In this document: piece by piece, positions 57,425 through 64,000 of the stretch
Layout: each line of letters begins with the position of its first letter
Position numbering within the stretch: position 1 is the first letter of the stretch
Assembly: GCF_023612095.1 (NCBI RefSeq)
Contig: NZ_CP086235.1
Location: 3,049,501 to 3,113,500, forward strand
Length of the DNA: 64,000 nucleotides
DNA from: Cytobacillus firmus
Lineage (GTDB): Bacteria > Bacillota > Bacilli > Bacillales > Cytobacillaceae
Reading direction: 5' to 3'
Translations under genes and position numbers: made by a program
The notes under the pieces: model-generated
Database searches by the model: none
What the model saw: the letters and a program-made list of their open reading frames with translations, nothing else
What the model was told of the DNA's origin: nothing

Positions 57425-57449
57425 TGTTGAATGAATCCACCTTTCCAAT

Positions 57450-57493
57450 CAGAGAAGCACAAGACGCAATGTAAGCATCCGGAGCTAAACAAG
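57450..57493. repeat. Decayed copy of the composite repeat seen at 10.3-10.7 kb
   Basis: AGAGAAGCACAAGACGC and CCGGAGCTAAACAAG resemble the AGAAAAGC...AAGCACAAGACG core and the GCTGGAGCTAGACAG end of the type B repeat. The middle is missing. It sits between mraZ and rsmH inside the dcw operon. Confidence 0.55.
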
Positions 57494-57535
57494 TATCTTT
57501 GTTTCACGGGAAATTATATTACTAAAACATTCCCA

Positions 57536-57967
57536 TTATATATCAAACCCAATCATATTTTCCGCAATATCAGCAAAAGATTCCTCTGATTCTGCAAAAT
57601 AGTCTTCCCAAAGATTTTTGCTCCATATCTCGATCCGATTGGAAACGCCCAGCACTACACATTCTTTTTCCAATTTTGCATATTGCAGAAGCGGGGAAGC
57701 AATATTTATTCTTCCTTGCTTATCTATTTCACATTCAGTGGCACCTGAAAAGAAAAAACGGGTAAAAGCACGGGCATCTTTTTTAGTAAGGGGAAGGCCT
57801 TTTAATTTCTCTTCAAGCTGCCTCCACTCATCCATGGGGTAGCCAAACAAACATTGATCAAGCCCGCGTGTCAAAACAAATGTTTCACCCAGGTTATCAC
57901 GAAACTTGGATGGCACGATGAGACGGCCTTTGTTATCAACGTTGTGATGGAACTCACCCATGAACAT
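57536..57967 (-). CDS. mraZ: Transcriptional regulator MraZ
   Basis: MraZ is an AbrB-like double swapped-hairpin regulator of the dcw cluster. The 143-residue product from ATG 57967 begins [20 protein letters not shown], with the second repeat [20 protein letters not shown] and [13 protein letters not shown]. subtilis protein has the same length. Five GTGG boxes lie upstream or overlap its ribosome binding site, suggesting self-regulation. Confidence 0.95.
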   Translation of the reverse strand: MFMGEFHHNVDNKGRLIVPSKFRDNLGETFVLTRGLDQCLFGYPMDEWRQLEEKLKGLPLTKKDARAFTRFFFSGATECEIDKQGRINIASPLLQYAKLEKECVVLGVSNRIEIWSKNLWEDYFAESEESFADIAENMIGFDI

Positions 57968-57969
57968 AC

Positions 57970-58023
57970 CCACTGCACCCACTTTCTAACTCAAATGTAC
58001 CACAATCCCCCACTTTCCTCCAC
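57970..58023 (-). promoter_or_regulatory. MraZ-type operator repeats upstream of mraZ
   Basis: On the minus strand GTGG occurs at 58020-58023, 58010-58013 and 58000-58003, exactly 10 bp apart (GTGGAGGAAA, GTGGGGGATT, GTGGTACATT). A second pair, at 57979-57982 and 57970-57973, is 9 bp apart and overlaps the ribosome binding site. MraZ binds TGGGN direct repeats separated by five bases in other bacteria. Confidence 0.65.
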
Positions 58024-58196
58024 ATGTTTTTAATTATTCTACCACTACATTTAAAATCCTGCTTCCTATAAGGTATTCACGCATTTTCCGTTCGTCTTTT
58101 TATTACATTTTCTTTAAACTCTTTACTGTTTTTTCACAAGGTTTTTCAAGGGGTAAATGCCAGGCGATAAAGAGGTTTCACCTTCTTTTTCATATA

Positions 58197-58229
58197 GAAA
58201 AGGACCTTATCCGAATGGATAAGGTCCTT
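58197..58229 (-). terminator. Terminator after bshC
   Basis: Minus strand: AAGGACCTTATCC, loop ATTC, GGATAAGGTCCTT, then TTCTATATG. A 13-bp stem that isolates the mraZ operon from bshC. The rest of the 260-base gap holds the mraZ promoter region. Confidence 0.85.
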
Positions 58230-58245
58230 AGAATAATGGCGAATA

Positions 58246-59880
58246 TTAAATTTTTATGACTTTGTGTGTCCCATCAAAATCAAACGAGAAATGGAGCAAT
58301 TCTTCAAGAAAATCTGTCCCATATTTATTAAGGTAATACAGAATATTCCACACTCTCTCCTGAGGAATGCCGCCCGGTCTAAGGGAGTTTTCAGCTTTTT
58401 CATATTTTTTAATGACCACATCATATTTTTGCTGTATGGATTTCTGTATTTTATTCTCCATGAAATCTATCTGCTTTAATAAAAGCTCTTCATTTTTCTT
58501 CAACAGTGGAAGAAGGGCACTAACATCTTTTAATGTAAGCTCTTCAATAAGCTCATAATTTTGTTTTAACTGCTCTTTTGTTTTACGGAACTGGTCTTCT
58601 ATACTTTCATTTTTAGTACTCTCTAGATAAACTTCCTTCACTTCTTCTGTTCCTGAAATGAGCACAGACTGTAAATCAAGTCCTAATTCGTCCAAATCAC
58701 TTTCTACAGACCGTTCTAAAAAAGTTATATTTAAACGTGGCATAATAGGAGGCATTTTCATCCCAAACCATTCAAATGCCATTTTCAGTTCTGCCCAATA
58801 AGCAATTTCGCCAGGCCCGGCTATAAAGCCAAGAACCGGAAACAGGCATTCCTGAGTGATCGGTCTTGTCACCACATTATTGCTGAGTCTTTCCGGATGA
58901 GTTTCTGCAATCTCCAGAAGCTCATTCATGGTAAATTCATGGAAGCATTCCTTACCTGTAAATACCTTTTTATCCTGATTGAACTCCAGTAGAATCCTTT
59001 CCTTATGCTTTTCATCATAATAGAACAGGTTGGCAGCATTATCACTTAAATCAATGGCATTTGGAAATCCCGAATTCTCCAGGTTTTGCTGCTGGCTTTT
59101 CACACGGTTTGTGATTTCTTCAAAGCCTTTGATCTGTTTGCCGAAAATACTGCTTTCAAGTTTGCGGAGCCTTTGGTCCCCGGAATCAACCAGAAGAAGC
59201 CCTGTTTCTTTAAATAGATGCATGATAATGCCTGCAAAGAAATCCACATACGTATGGGAGTGCATAATTATTTCTTCCAATATCAAAAGGATATTTTTTG
59301 TATGTTCGGTCTCTCCAAAAGTTTCAATGATGTCTTCCACCCATGCCCTGCACTTTTCACCGTTCAAAGGGACATTTGATACCATTTTCTTCTCCAGGAC
59401 TTTTTCAGGATAAGTCATTTTTTCCAATTTATTATTCTTCTCGATGAAAATGTGATTTACTTCCTGATAGTCATGATCCTCGCCTGCAATCCAGAAAACA
59501 GGTACAACTGGAATACCCAGCTTACTTTCCTGCTTTTTTGCAAGATGAATGATTGAGATGATTTTATGTATAGTATAAAGAGGTCCCGTCAAAATCCCTG
59601 CCTGCTGCCCTCCGATAATCACAGCACTATTTTCTTGCTTAAGCTTATTTAGCGAGTCATGAACTGCCGGGGAAGAAGGAAAACGATCCATAAACTCTCC
59701 AATATATTGAGAAAGTTCTTTTCTCATAAACGAACGGCCCTTCAGTTCAGCTAACCTTGCTTTATAATCAGAATCCGAATTATAACGATAGTGGAAAAAC
59801 TGCATAAGTTCTTCTGTTTGTGCAATATAATCTGTTGCAAACCGGTTTGTTGCCGGTAATGAGAGATTAAGAATCTCCAT
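58246..59880 (-). CDS. bshC: Bacillithiol biosynthesis cysteine-adding enzyme
   Basis: BshC adds cysteine to glucosaminyl-malate in the last step of bacillithiol synthesis, the Bacillaceae low-molecular-weight thiol. The 544-residue product from ATG 59880 (MEILNLSLPATNRFATDYIA) shows IGGQQAGILTGPLYTIHK, VPVFWIAGEDHDYQEVNH and GFIAGPGEIAYWAELK. AAGGAAG precedes the start. It stands alone upstream of mraZ, as yllA does in B. subtilis. Confidence 0.96.
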   Translation of the reverse strand: MEILNLSLPATNRFATDYIAQTEELMQFFHYRYNSDSDYKARLAELKGRSFMRKELSQYIGEFMDRFPSSPAVHDSLNKLKQENSAVIIGGQQAGILTGPLYTIHKIISIIHLAKKQESKLGIPVVPVFWIAGEDHDYQEVNHIFIEKNNKLEKMTYPEKVLEKKMVSNVPLNGEKCRAWVEDIIETFGETEHTKNILLILEEIIMHSHTYVDFFAGIIMHLFKETGLLLVDSGDQRLRKLESSIFGKQIKGFEEITNRVKSQQQNLENSGFPNAIDLSDNAANLFYYDEKHKERILLEFNQDKKVFTGKECFHEFTMNELLEIAETHPERLSNNVVTRPITQECLFPVLGFIAGPGEIAYWAELKMAFEWFGMKMPPIMPRLNITFLERSVESDLDELGLDLQSVLISGTEEVKEVYLESTKNESIEDQFRKTKEQLKQNYELIEELTLKDVSALLPLLKKNEELLLKQIDFMENKIQKSIQQKYDVVIKKYEKAENSLRPGGIPQERVWNILYYLNKYGTDFLEELLHFSFDFDGTHKVIKI

Positions 59881-60023
59881 TAATGAACTTCCTTTCTCAT
59901 AGCTGATCAATTTTGATTTTCATCTTATGAGTATAGCATTGTCTTAATTGAAAAGAAAAAAACTTTGCTTACCTAAATGCTTCAATTCTAAATGTTAAAT
60001 CATAATGTTTATAAACCTGTTTA

Positions 60024-60419
60024 TTAAGGTATGAAAACAACGGAAGTTACCCTTTGAACAAGACCGATTAGCATCAAGATGATATAAGCAGTTAAATAGA
60101 GCAGGAAATTAAATCTCCAGAATCCTTTAAATAAGATACGCATATTAATTTCATGCTTAATTCTCCAATGAATGATAATAAAAATGACAGCTGTAATGAG
60201 GAGGGATAGAATAATCATCCAGAGAAAAGATTTGTCCCAGATAACAATAATTAAATAGTGAACCGACAATATAAATAAAAAAGTGCTTACATCCAAGGCA
60301 ATATGTACAGATTTTTTATGTTTTTTTGTAATTTGTTTGCTGATTATAAAAACAGCCAGATACCCGAGCAGCGGTATAGTCACCAGTGTTGCAATCAGGC
60401 TTGAGAACACAGTGTTCAA
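60024..60419 (-). CDS. DUF3397 membrane protein
   Basis: A 131-residue protein with four hydrophobic segments (about 7-27, 42-62, 66-86, 104-127) and basic loops, matching the DUF3397 family of Bacillaceae. No catalytic motif. It follows the PanE-like gene by one base and so is probably co-transcribed with it. Function unknown. Confidence 0.8.
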   Translation of the reverse strand: MNTVFSSLIATLVTIPLLGYLAVFIISKQITKKHKKSVHIALDVSTFLFILSVHYLIIVIWDKSFLWMIILSLLITAVIFIIIHWRIKHEINMRILFKGFWRFNFLLYLTAYIILMLIGLVQRVTSVVFIP

Positions 60420-60420
60420 C

Positions 60421-61314
60421 TTATTTCCCCCTCTCCCTGCCTTTAATCTGACAATAAAGACTTTCTGTATACGGAGCAGACATCTTCTTCATTTCAGCTT
60501 CCTTGAGGATATAGCCTAAAATAGCATCTATCTCAGTTTCCCTGCCTTCTTCAATATCCTTAAGCATCGAGGATCTGTTCATCGCTGTTTCCTCACAGAC
60601 ACTTTTCACGTGGCTTAAAGCAGCTGTCTTATCAGTGATATTTAATATGGCACTTACTTCGTCAAACAACTTTAAAAATAGCTGATAATAATATTTATTC
60701 GAAAGCAGTTCACCATTTCTAACACGGAGAACTGCAGTGAGAGGGTTGATCAGACTGTTGACGATTAATTTTTGAATTAGCATTTCCAGATGATCTCCGA
60801 TGAAAGTAAATGGAAAAAAGCAAGATGCCGAATCGGATATTTTCCTCAAAAAATCCATATCTCCCTTTAATGCTGCCACTTTTGTGACTCCAACCCCCGT
60901 ATGCAGCACAGTATCAGACTCCGTCTTTAAAGCACCATGCTCAACGCTGCCCACAAAAAGGTTATCAGCTTCCAGCATTTCTGCCCACTTCAAGTGCCCC
61001 ATCCCATTTTGCAGAAACAAAAATGATCCGGATTTGCAAGCATTCATCTTCAATAAATCTTTTGTCAATTCAGGAATACTGTATTGCTTAACCGCAATGA
61101 TTGTTAAATCCTCTTCCCCCTTCCACTCACTAAAATGGCACGCCTTAATGCGGGTATTGCTGAGGATTCCATTTCTCTCGATTGTAAGTCCATTTTCGCG
61201 AAGCATATTCAGCTGATCGCTGTTTCTAACATAGATAAGCACATCATGATTTTCATTTAAGTAATGGGCAAACAGAAGGCCGACAGCGCCTCCTCCGATA
61301 ATAGCTATTTTCAT
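60421..61314 (-). CDS. Ketopantoate reductase family protein (PanE/ApbA-like)
   Basis: A 297-residue NADP-dependent reductase of the ketopantoate reductase family. The nucleotide site MKIAIIGGGAVGLLFAHYL, the NGMGHLKWAEM loop and the C-terminal KLIVNSLINPLTAVLRVRNG with the family Lys and Asn are clear. Start 61314 behind GGTGGAG. B. subtilis has a comparable gene (ylbQ) in this neighbourhood. It may be the pantothenate enzyme or a paralogue; sequence alone does not say. Confidence 0.85.
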   Translation of the reverse strand: MKIAIIGGGAVGLLFAHYLNENHDVLIYVRNSDQLNMLRENGLTIERNGILSNTRIKACHFSEWKGEEDLTIIAVKQYSIPELTKDLLKMNACKSGSFLFLQNGMGHLKWAEMLEADNLFVGSVEHGALKTESDTVLHTGVGVTKVAALKGDMDFLRKISDSASCFFPFTFIGDHLEMLIQKLIVNSLINPLTAVLRVRNGELLSNKYYYQLFLKLFDEVSAILNITDKTAALSHVKSVCEETAMNRSSMLKDIEEGRETEIDAILGYILKEAEMKKMSAPYTESLYCQIKGRERGK

Positions 61315-61449
61315 AACAGACTCCACCATTTTTACTTTTTAAACATATTTTAACAAAATAAGATAAATTCATGGGTAAAATGGAATATATTTTTAACATG
61401 AAATCTAATAGTTATTTCTTAATTCCATTTTCCATCCTTTAAATCCTTT

Positions 61450-61489
61450 AAAAAAAACCCTTTTTCGAAAATCGAAAAAAGGGTTTTTT
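61450..61489 (-). terminator. Terminator after the acyl-CoA carboxylase operon
   Basis: Minus strand: AACCCTTTTTTCGA, loop TTT, TCGAAAAAGGGTT, TTTTTT. The symmetrical structure may work on both strands. Confidence 0.85.
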
Positions 61490-61500
61490 AATGATGAGTA

Positions 61501-63042
61501 TTATACCGGATAAACTGGATGTTTCCGGACGCTGAATGTTAGTTCTTTAGTCTCGTAAAGAGTATATCGGTTAATTAAAACATTTCTTAAATCTGAAGGT
61601 GCAACAATATCGTCAACAATTAATTCAGAGGCAAGCTTGTAGATATCAATTGTTTCTTTATATTCCTGCTGTTTTTCCTGAACATACTTAATCTTTTCTT
61701 TTGGATCTTCAATCGCATTGATTTTATTGGAATAAACAGCATTTACTGCTGCTTCAGGTCCCATTACTGCAATTTGTGCTGTTGGCAATGCTATGCAGCA
61801 ATCAGGCTCAAATGCCGGACCAGCCATTGCATACAATCCGGCTCCATATGCCTTTCTTACAACAACGGAGATTTTCGGAACTGTTGCAGAACTCATGGCA
61901 GCAATAAGTTTGGCACCATGACGGATAATTCCGGCTCTTTCAACCTTCGTCCCGATCATGAACCCAGGGACATCCGCCAGGAATAACAGAGGGATATGGA
62001 AAGCATCACAAAGCTGAATAAACTTCGCTGCTTTATCCGCAGAATCCACAAATAAAACGCCGCCTTTAACCTTTGGCTGGTTGGCAATAATACCTACAGG
62101 TCTTCCTCCTATTCGGGCAAGTCCGGTAATCAGTTCCGCAGCAAAAAGCTTCTTAATTTCAAAAAAGCTGCCTTCATCAATTAAGGAATCAATACACTCA
62201 TACATGTCAAATGGGGCATTTTGATTTTTTGGGATGATTTCTTCAAGAGCACGACCGGATTTTGGCATGACGGCTTCCACTCTCTCAGGTTTTTCTTTAA
62301 AGCTTGCCGGGAAATATGCCAAATACCTTCTTGCTGACTCAATAGCCTCTTCTTCACTATAAGCAAGGACATCTCCACATCCACTGACAGAACAATGCAT
62401 GCGGGCGCCGCCCATTTCTTCCAGGGTAACCTTCTCCCCGATAACCTTTTCTGCCATTCTTGGTGATCCAAGATACATAGAAGCATTTTGATCTACCATA
62501 ATAACAATATCACAAAATGCAGGTATATATGCTCCGCCGGCCGCAGATGGTCCAAAAAGGAGGCAAATCTGCGGTATCATGCCTGAAAGCTTTACCTGGT
62601 TATAAAAAATTCTTCCTGCTCCGCGTCTATTCGGAAACATTTCAAGCTGATCGGTAATACGGGCACCGGCAGAGTCAACCAGGTATAGAATCGGAACTTT
62701 CAACTTCTCTGCTGTCTCCTGAATACGGATGATCTTTTCAACCGTCCTAGCACCCCAGGAGCCGGCTTTTACTGTTGAGTCATTCGCCATTACGCAAACG
62801 GTCTGGCCGTTGACTTTTCCAACTGCAGTAACTACTCCATCTGCAGGAAGGTCATTTTCCTGGCAGTTCGCAAATTTTCCATCTTCCTCATAGAATCCGT
62901 CATCAAACAAAAGTTCAAGCCGTCTTCTGACAAATAGTTTGTTTTGTGCTTCGTTTTTTTCATGATATTTTGGATGTCCGCCCGCTTCTATTACACGGCT
63001 TCTTTCCTGGAGCGTCTCAGTTAATGTCTTTGCAGTAGTCAT
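61501..63042 (-). CDS. Acyl-CoA carboxylase, carboxyltransferase subunit (YngE-like)
   Basis: A 513-residue carboxyltransferase of the propionyl-/methylcrotonyl-CoA carboxylase beta family. Residues GAGRIFYNQVKLSG, LLFGPSAAGGAYIPAFCD, the SMYLGSPRMAEKVIGE and ADVPGFMIGTKVERAGIIRHG segments are conserved, and RKHPVYPV ends it. Start 63042 lies six bases after GAGGAGG. It closely resembles B. subtilis YngE. With the biotin carrier and biotin carboxylase upstream it forms a three-gene enzyme. Substrate (methylcrotonyl- or another acyl-CoA) is inferred only. Confidence 0.9.
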   Translation of the reverse strand: MTTAKTLTETLQERSRVIEAGGHPKYHEKNEAQNKLFVRRRLELLFDDGFYEEDGKFANCQENDLPADGVVTAVGKVNGQTVCVMANDSTVKAGSWGARTVEKIIRIQETAEKLKVPILYLVDSAGARITDQLEMFPNRRGAGRIFYNQVKLSGMIPQICLLFGPSAAGGAYIPAFCDIVIMVDQNASMYLGSPRMAEKVIGEKVTLEEMGGARMHCSVSGCGDVLAYSEEEAIESARRYLAYFPASFKEKPERVEAVMPKSGRALEEIIPKNQNAPFDMYECIDSLIDEGSFFEIKKLFAAELITGLARIGGRPVGIIANQPKVKGGVLFVDSADKAAKFIQLCDAFHIPLLFLADVPGFMIGTKVERAGIIRHGAKLIAAMSSATVPKISVVVRKAYGAGLYAMAGPAFEPDCCIALPTAQIAVMGPEAAVNAVYSNKINAIEDPKEKIKYVQEKQQEYKETIDIYKLASELIVDDIVAPSDLRNVLINRYTLYETKELTFSVRKHPVYPV

Positions 63043-63155
63043 TCCCATCCTCCTCAATTCTAAATATCCAATTATAGACAAAACCCGAAAGACAGATAGT
63101 TACACGGAGCAAAGGGGCTTAGCAGCAGCCCCTTGTCATGTGTGTCCATGCCTGC

Positions 63156-63368
63156 TTATTCAAATACAACCAGCACATCGCCTTCGTTAACAAAATCTCC
63201 TATGCTGACCTTCACTTCAGCAACTTTTCCAGCAGTTTCGCTTTCAACTGGAATTTCCATTTTCATGGATTCAAGCATTAGTACTTCCTGTCCGGCACTA
63301 ACCTCCTGACCCGCTTCGACCAACACATTTAATACAGTACCTGCCATTGATGATGTAATTTCTTTCAT
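63156..63368 (-). CDS. Biotin carboxyl carrier protein (small, stand-alone)
   Basis: A 70-residue biotinyl domain: [20 protein letters not shown], then [20 protein letters not shown]. The AMKM-type motif SMKME has the Lys that receives biotin. It resembles YngHB-type carriers. An AGGAGG site lies upstream. It sits between the biotin carboxylase and carboxyltransferase genes, so it likely carries CO2 between them. Confidence 0.92.
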   Translation of the reverse strand: MKEITSSMAGTVLNVLVEAGQEVSAGQEVLMLESMKMEIPVESETAGKVAEVKVSIGDFVNEGDVLVVFE

Positions 63369-63383
63369 TGTTATTTCCTCCTT

Positions 63384-64000
63384 TTAGTTAACGGCAAAAG
63401 CCTTCTGGGTTAGATAGGATGTAGAATAATTTCCATTACGGAAATCTTCATCTTTTAAAATCTCTTTAAATAATGGGGCATTCGTTTTAATACCTTCAAT
63501 TTTCAGTCCATCAAAGAACTGCAGTGCATTTTTGATTGCTTCATCCCTTGATTGTCCATAGATAATGCATTTAGCGATCATAGGATCATAAAATGGGCTG
63601 ACTGCCGTATTTGAAGCATAACCGTAATCTACTCGTACTCCCGGGGAATCTGCCCATTCAAATTTTGACAATTTTCCAGGTGAAGGCATGAAGCTTACAG
63701 GATCCTCTGCATATAGCCTAAATTCAATCGAATGGCCCTGCTGCTCTATTCTGTTCTGTTCTAGAGGAAGCTTTTCCCCTCTTGCTGCAAGGAGCTGCCA
63801 TTCGACAAGATCAAGTCCGGTCACTTGTTCAGTTACGGGATGCTCAACCTGAAGTCTTGTATTCATTTCAAGAAAATAAAAATTCTCCTGTTCATCTACA
63901 ATGAACTCAATAGTACCGGCATTTTTATAACCGACTGCTCTGGCAGCAGTCAAAGCTGTATCATACATCTTTTGCTTTGTTTGCTCTGAAAGGAAAGGAG
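63384..64000 (-). CDS. Biotin carboxylase (partial, N-terminus beyond right edge)
   Basis: The C-terminal portion of an ATP-grasp biotin carboxylase. FYFLEMNTRLQVEHPVTEQVTGLDLV is the ATP-grasp/biotin carboxylase signature and EFRLYAEDP follows. The reading frame stays open to position 64000 (PFLSEQTKQK before the first in-window Met), so the start lies outside. It leads the carrier and carboxyltransferase genes and probably begins the operon or follows acyl-CoA metabolism genes. Confidence 0.93.
   Translation of the reverse strand, partial: PFLSEQTKQKMYDTALTAARAVGYKNAGTIEFIVDEQENFYFLEMNTRLQVEHPVTEQVTGLDLVEWQLLAARGEKLPLEQNRIEQQGHSIEFRLYAEDPVSFMPSPGKLSKFEWADSPGVRVDYGYASNTAVSPFYDPMIAKCIIYGQSRDEAIKNALQFFDGLKIEGIKTNAPLFKEILKDEDFRNGNYSTSYLTQKAFAVN

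Overview
The window comes from the chromosome of a low-GC, endospore-forming member of the Bacillaceae. The evidence is the gene order, which closely follows the Bacillus subtilis region from fmt/priA through pyr, ileS-divIVA-ylm and sigG-sigE-spoIIGA to the dcw (division and cell wall) cluster. Three sporulation-specific genes or groups (spoIIGA-sigE-sigG, spoVD, spoVE), the bacillithiol gene bshC and the mDAP-type MurE point the same way. Abundant palindromic intergenic repeats suggest a Cytobacillus/Bacillus firmus-like lineage; that narrower placement is inference. Only rqcH and hmp lie on the + strand. No tRNA, rRNA, CRISPR array, transposase or prophage was seen.

Layout, left to right (minus-strand operons run right to left). 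1-7.2 kb: fmt (cut by the edge), def, priA, coaBC, then rpoZ, gmk, remA, yicC. 7.4-10.1 kb: a calcium-type P-ATPase. 10.3-10.7 kb: an array of composite repeats. 10.8-12.5 kb: rqcH (+). 12.5-24.4 kb: the complete pyrimidine operon pyrR-pyrP-pyrB-pyrC-carA-carB-pyrK-pyrD-pyrF-pyrE, with a strong promoter and three PyrR attenuators. 24.4-30 kb: rluD, lspA, a DksA-like gene, ileS with a T-box leader, and divIVA. 30.2 kb: a long palindromic repeat. 30.4-33.8 kb: ylmH, ylmG, sepF, ylmE, pgeF, ylmC. 33.9-36.6 kb: sigG, sigE, spoIIGA. 36.8-38.1 kb: hmp (+), with a candidate Fnr site. 38.2-58 kb: the dcw cluster read from mraZ down to ftsZ. 58.2-61.3 kb: bshC, a DUF3397 membrane protein, and a ketopantoate reductase-like gene. 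61.5-64 kb: a biotin-dependent acyl-CoA carboxylase set, cut by the right edge.

The genes cover pyrimidine supply, peptidoglycan precursor synthesis (MurB, C-terminal ligases, MraY, MurG), septum assembly (FtsA, FtsZ, FtsL, DivIB, PbpB, SepF, DivIVA) and the mother-cell and forespore sigma programme. Regulation visible in the sequence includes RNA attenuation (PyrR, T-box), repeated MraZ-type boxes, and candidate Spo0A, SigF, SigE and Fnr promoters.

Two things stand out. First, nine otherwise well-conserved genes (priA, coaBC, pyrK, carB, pyrP, ftsA, divIB, spoVD, ftsL) are each broken by one missing base in a homopolymer run. This looks like a systematic sequencing or assembly artefact rather than decay. 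Second, a small gene between murE and mraY encodes only the N-terminal, substrate-binding domain of a Mur ligase (MurF-like) with no ATP-binding or catalytic domain. It is the best candidate here for something little described.
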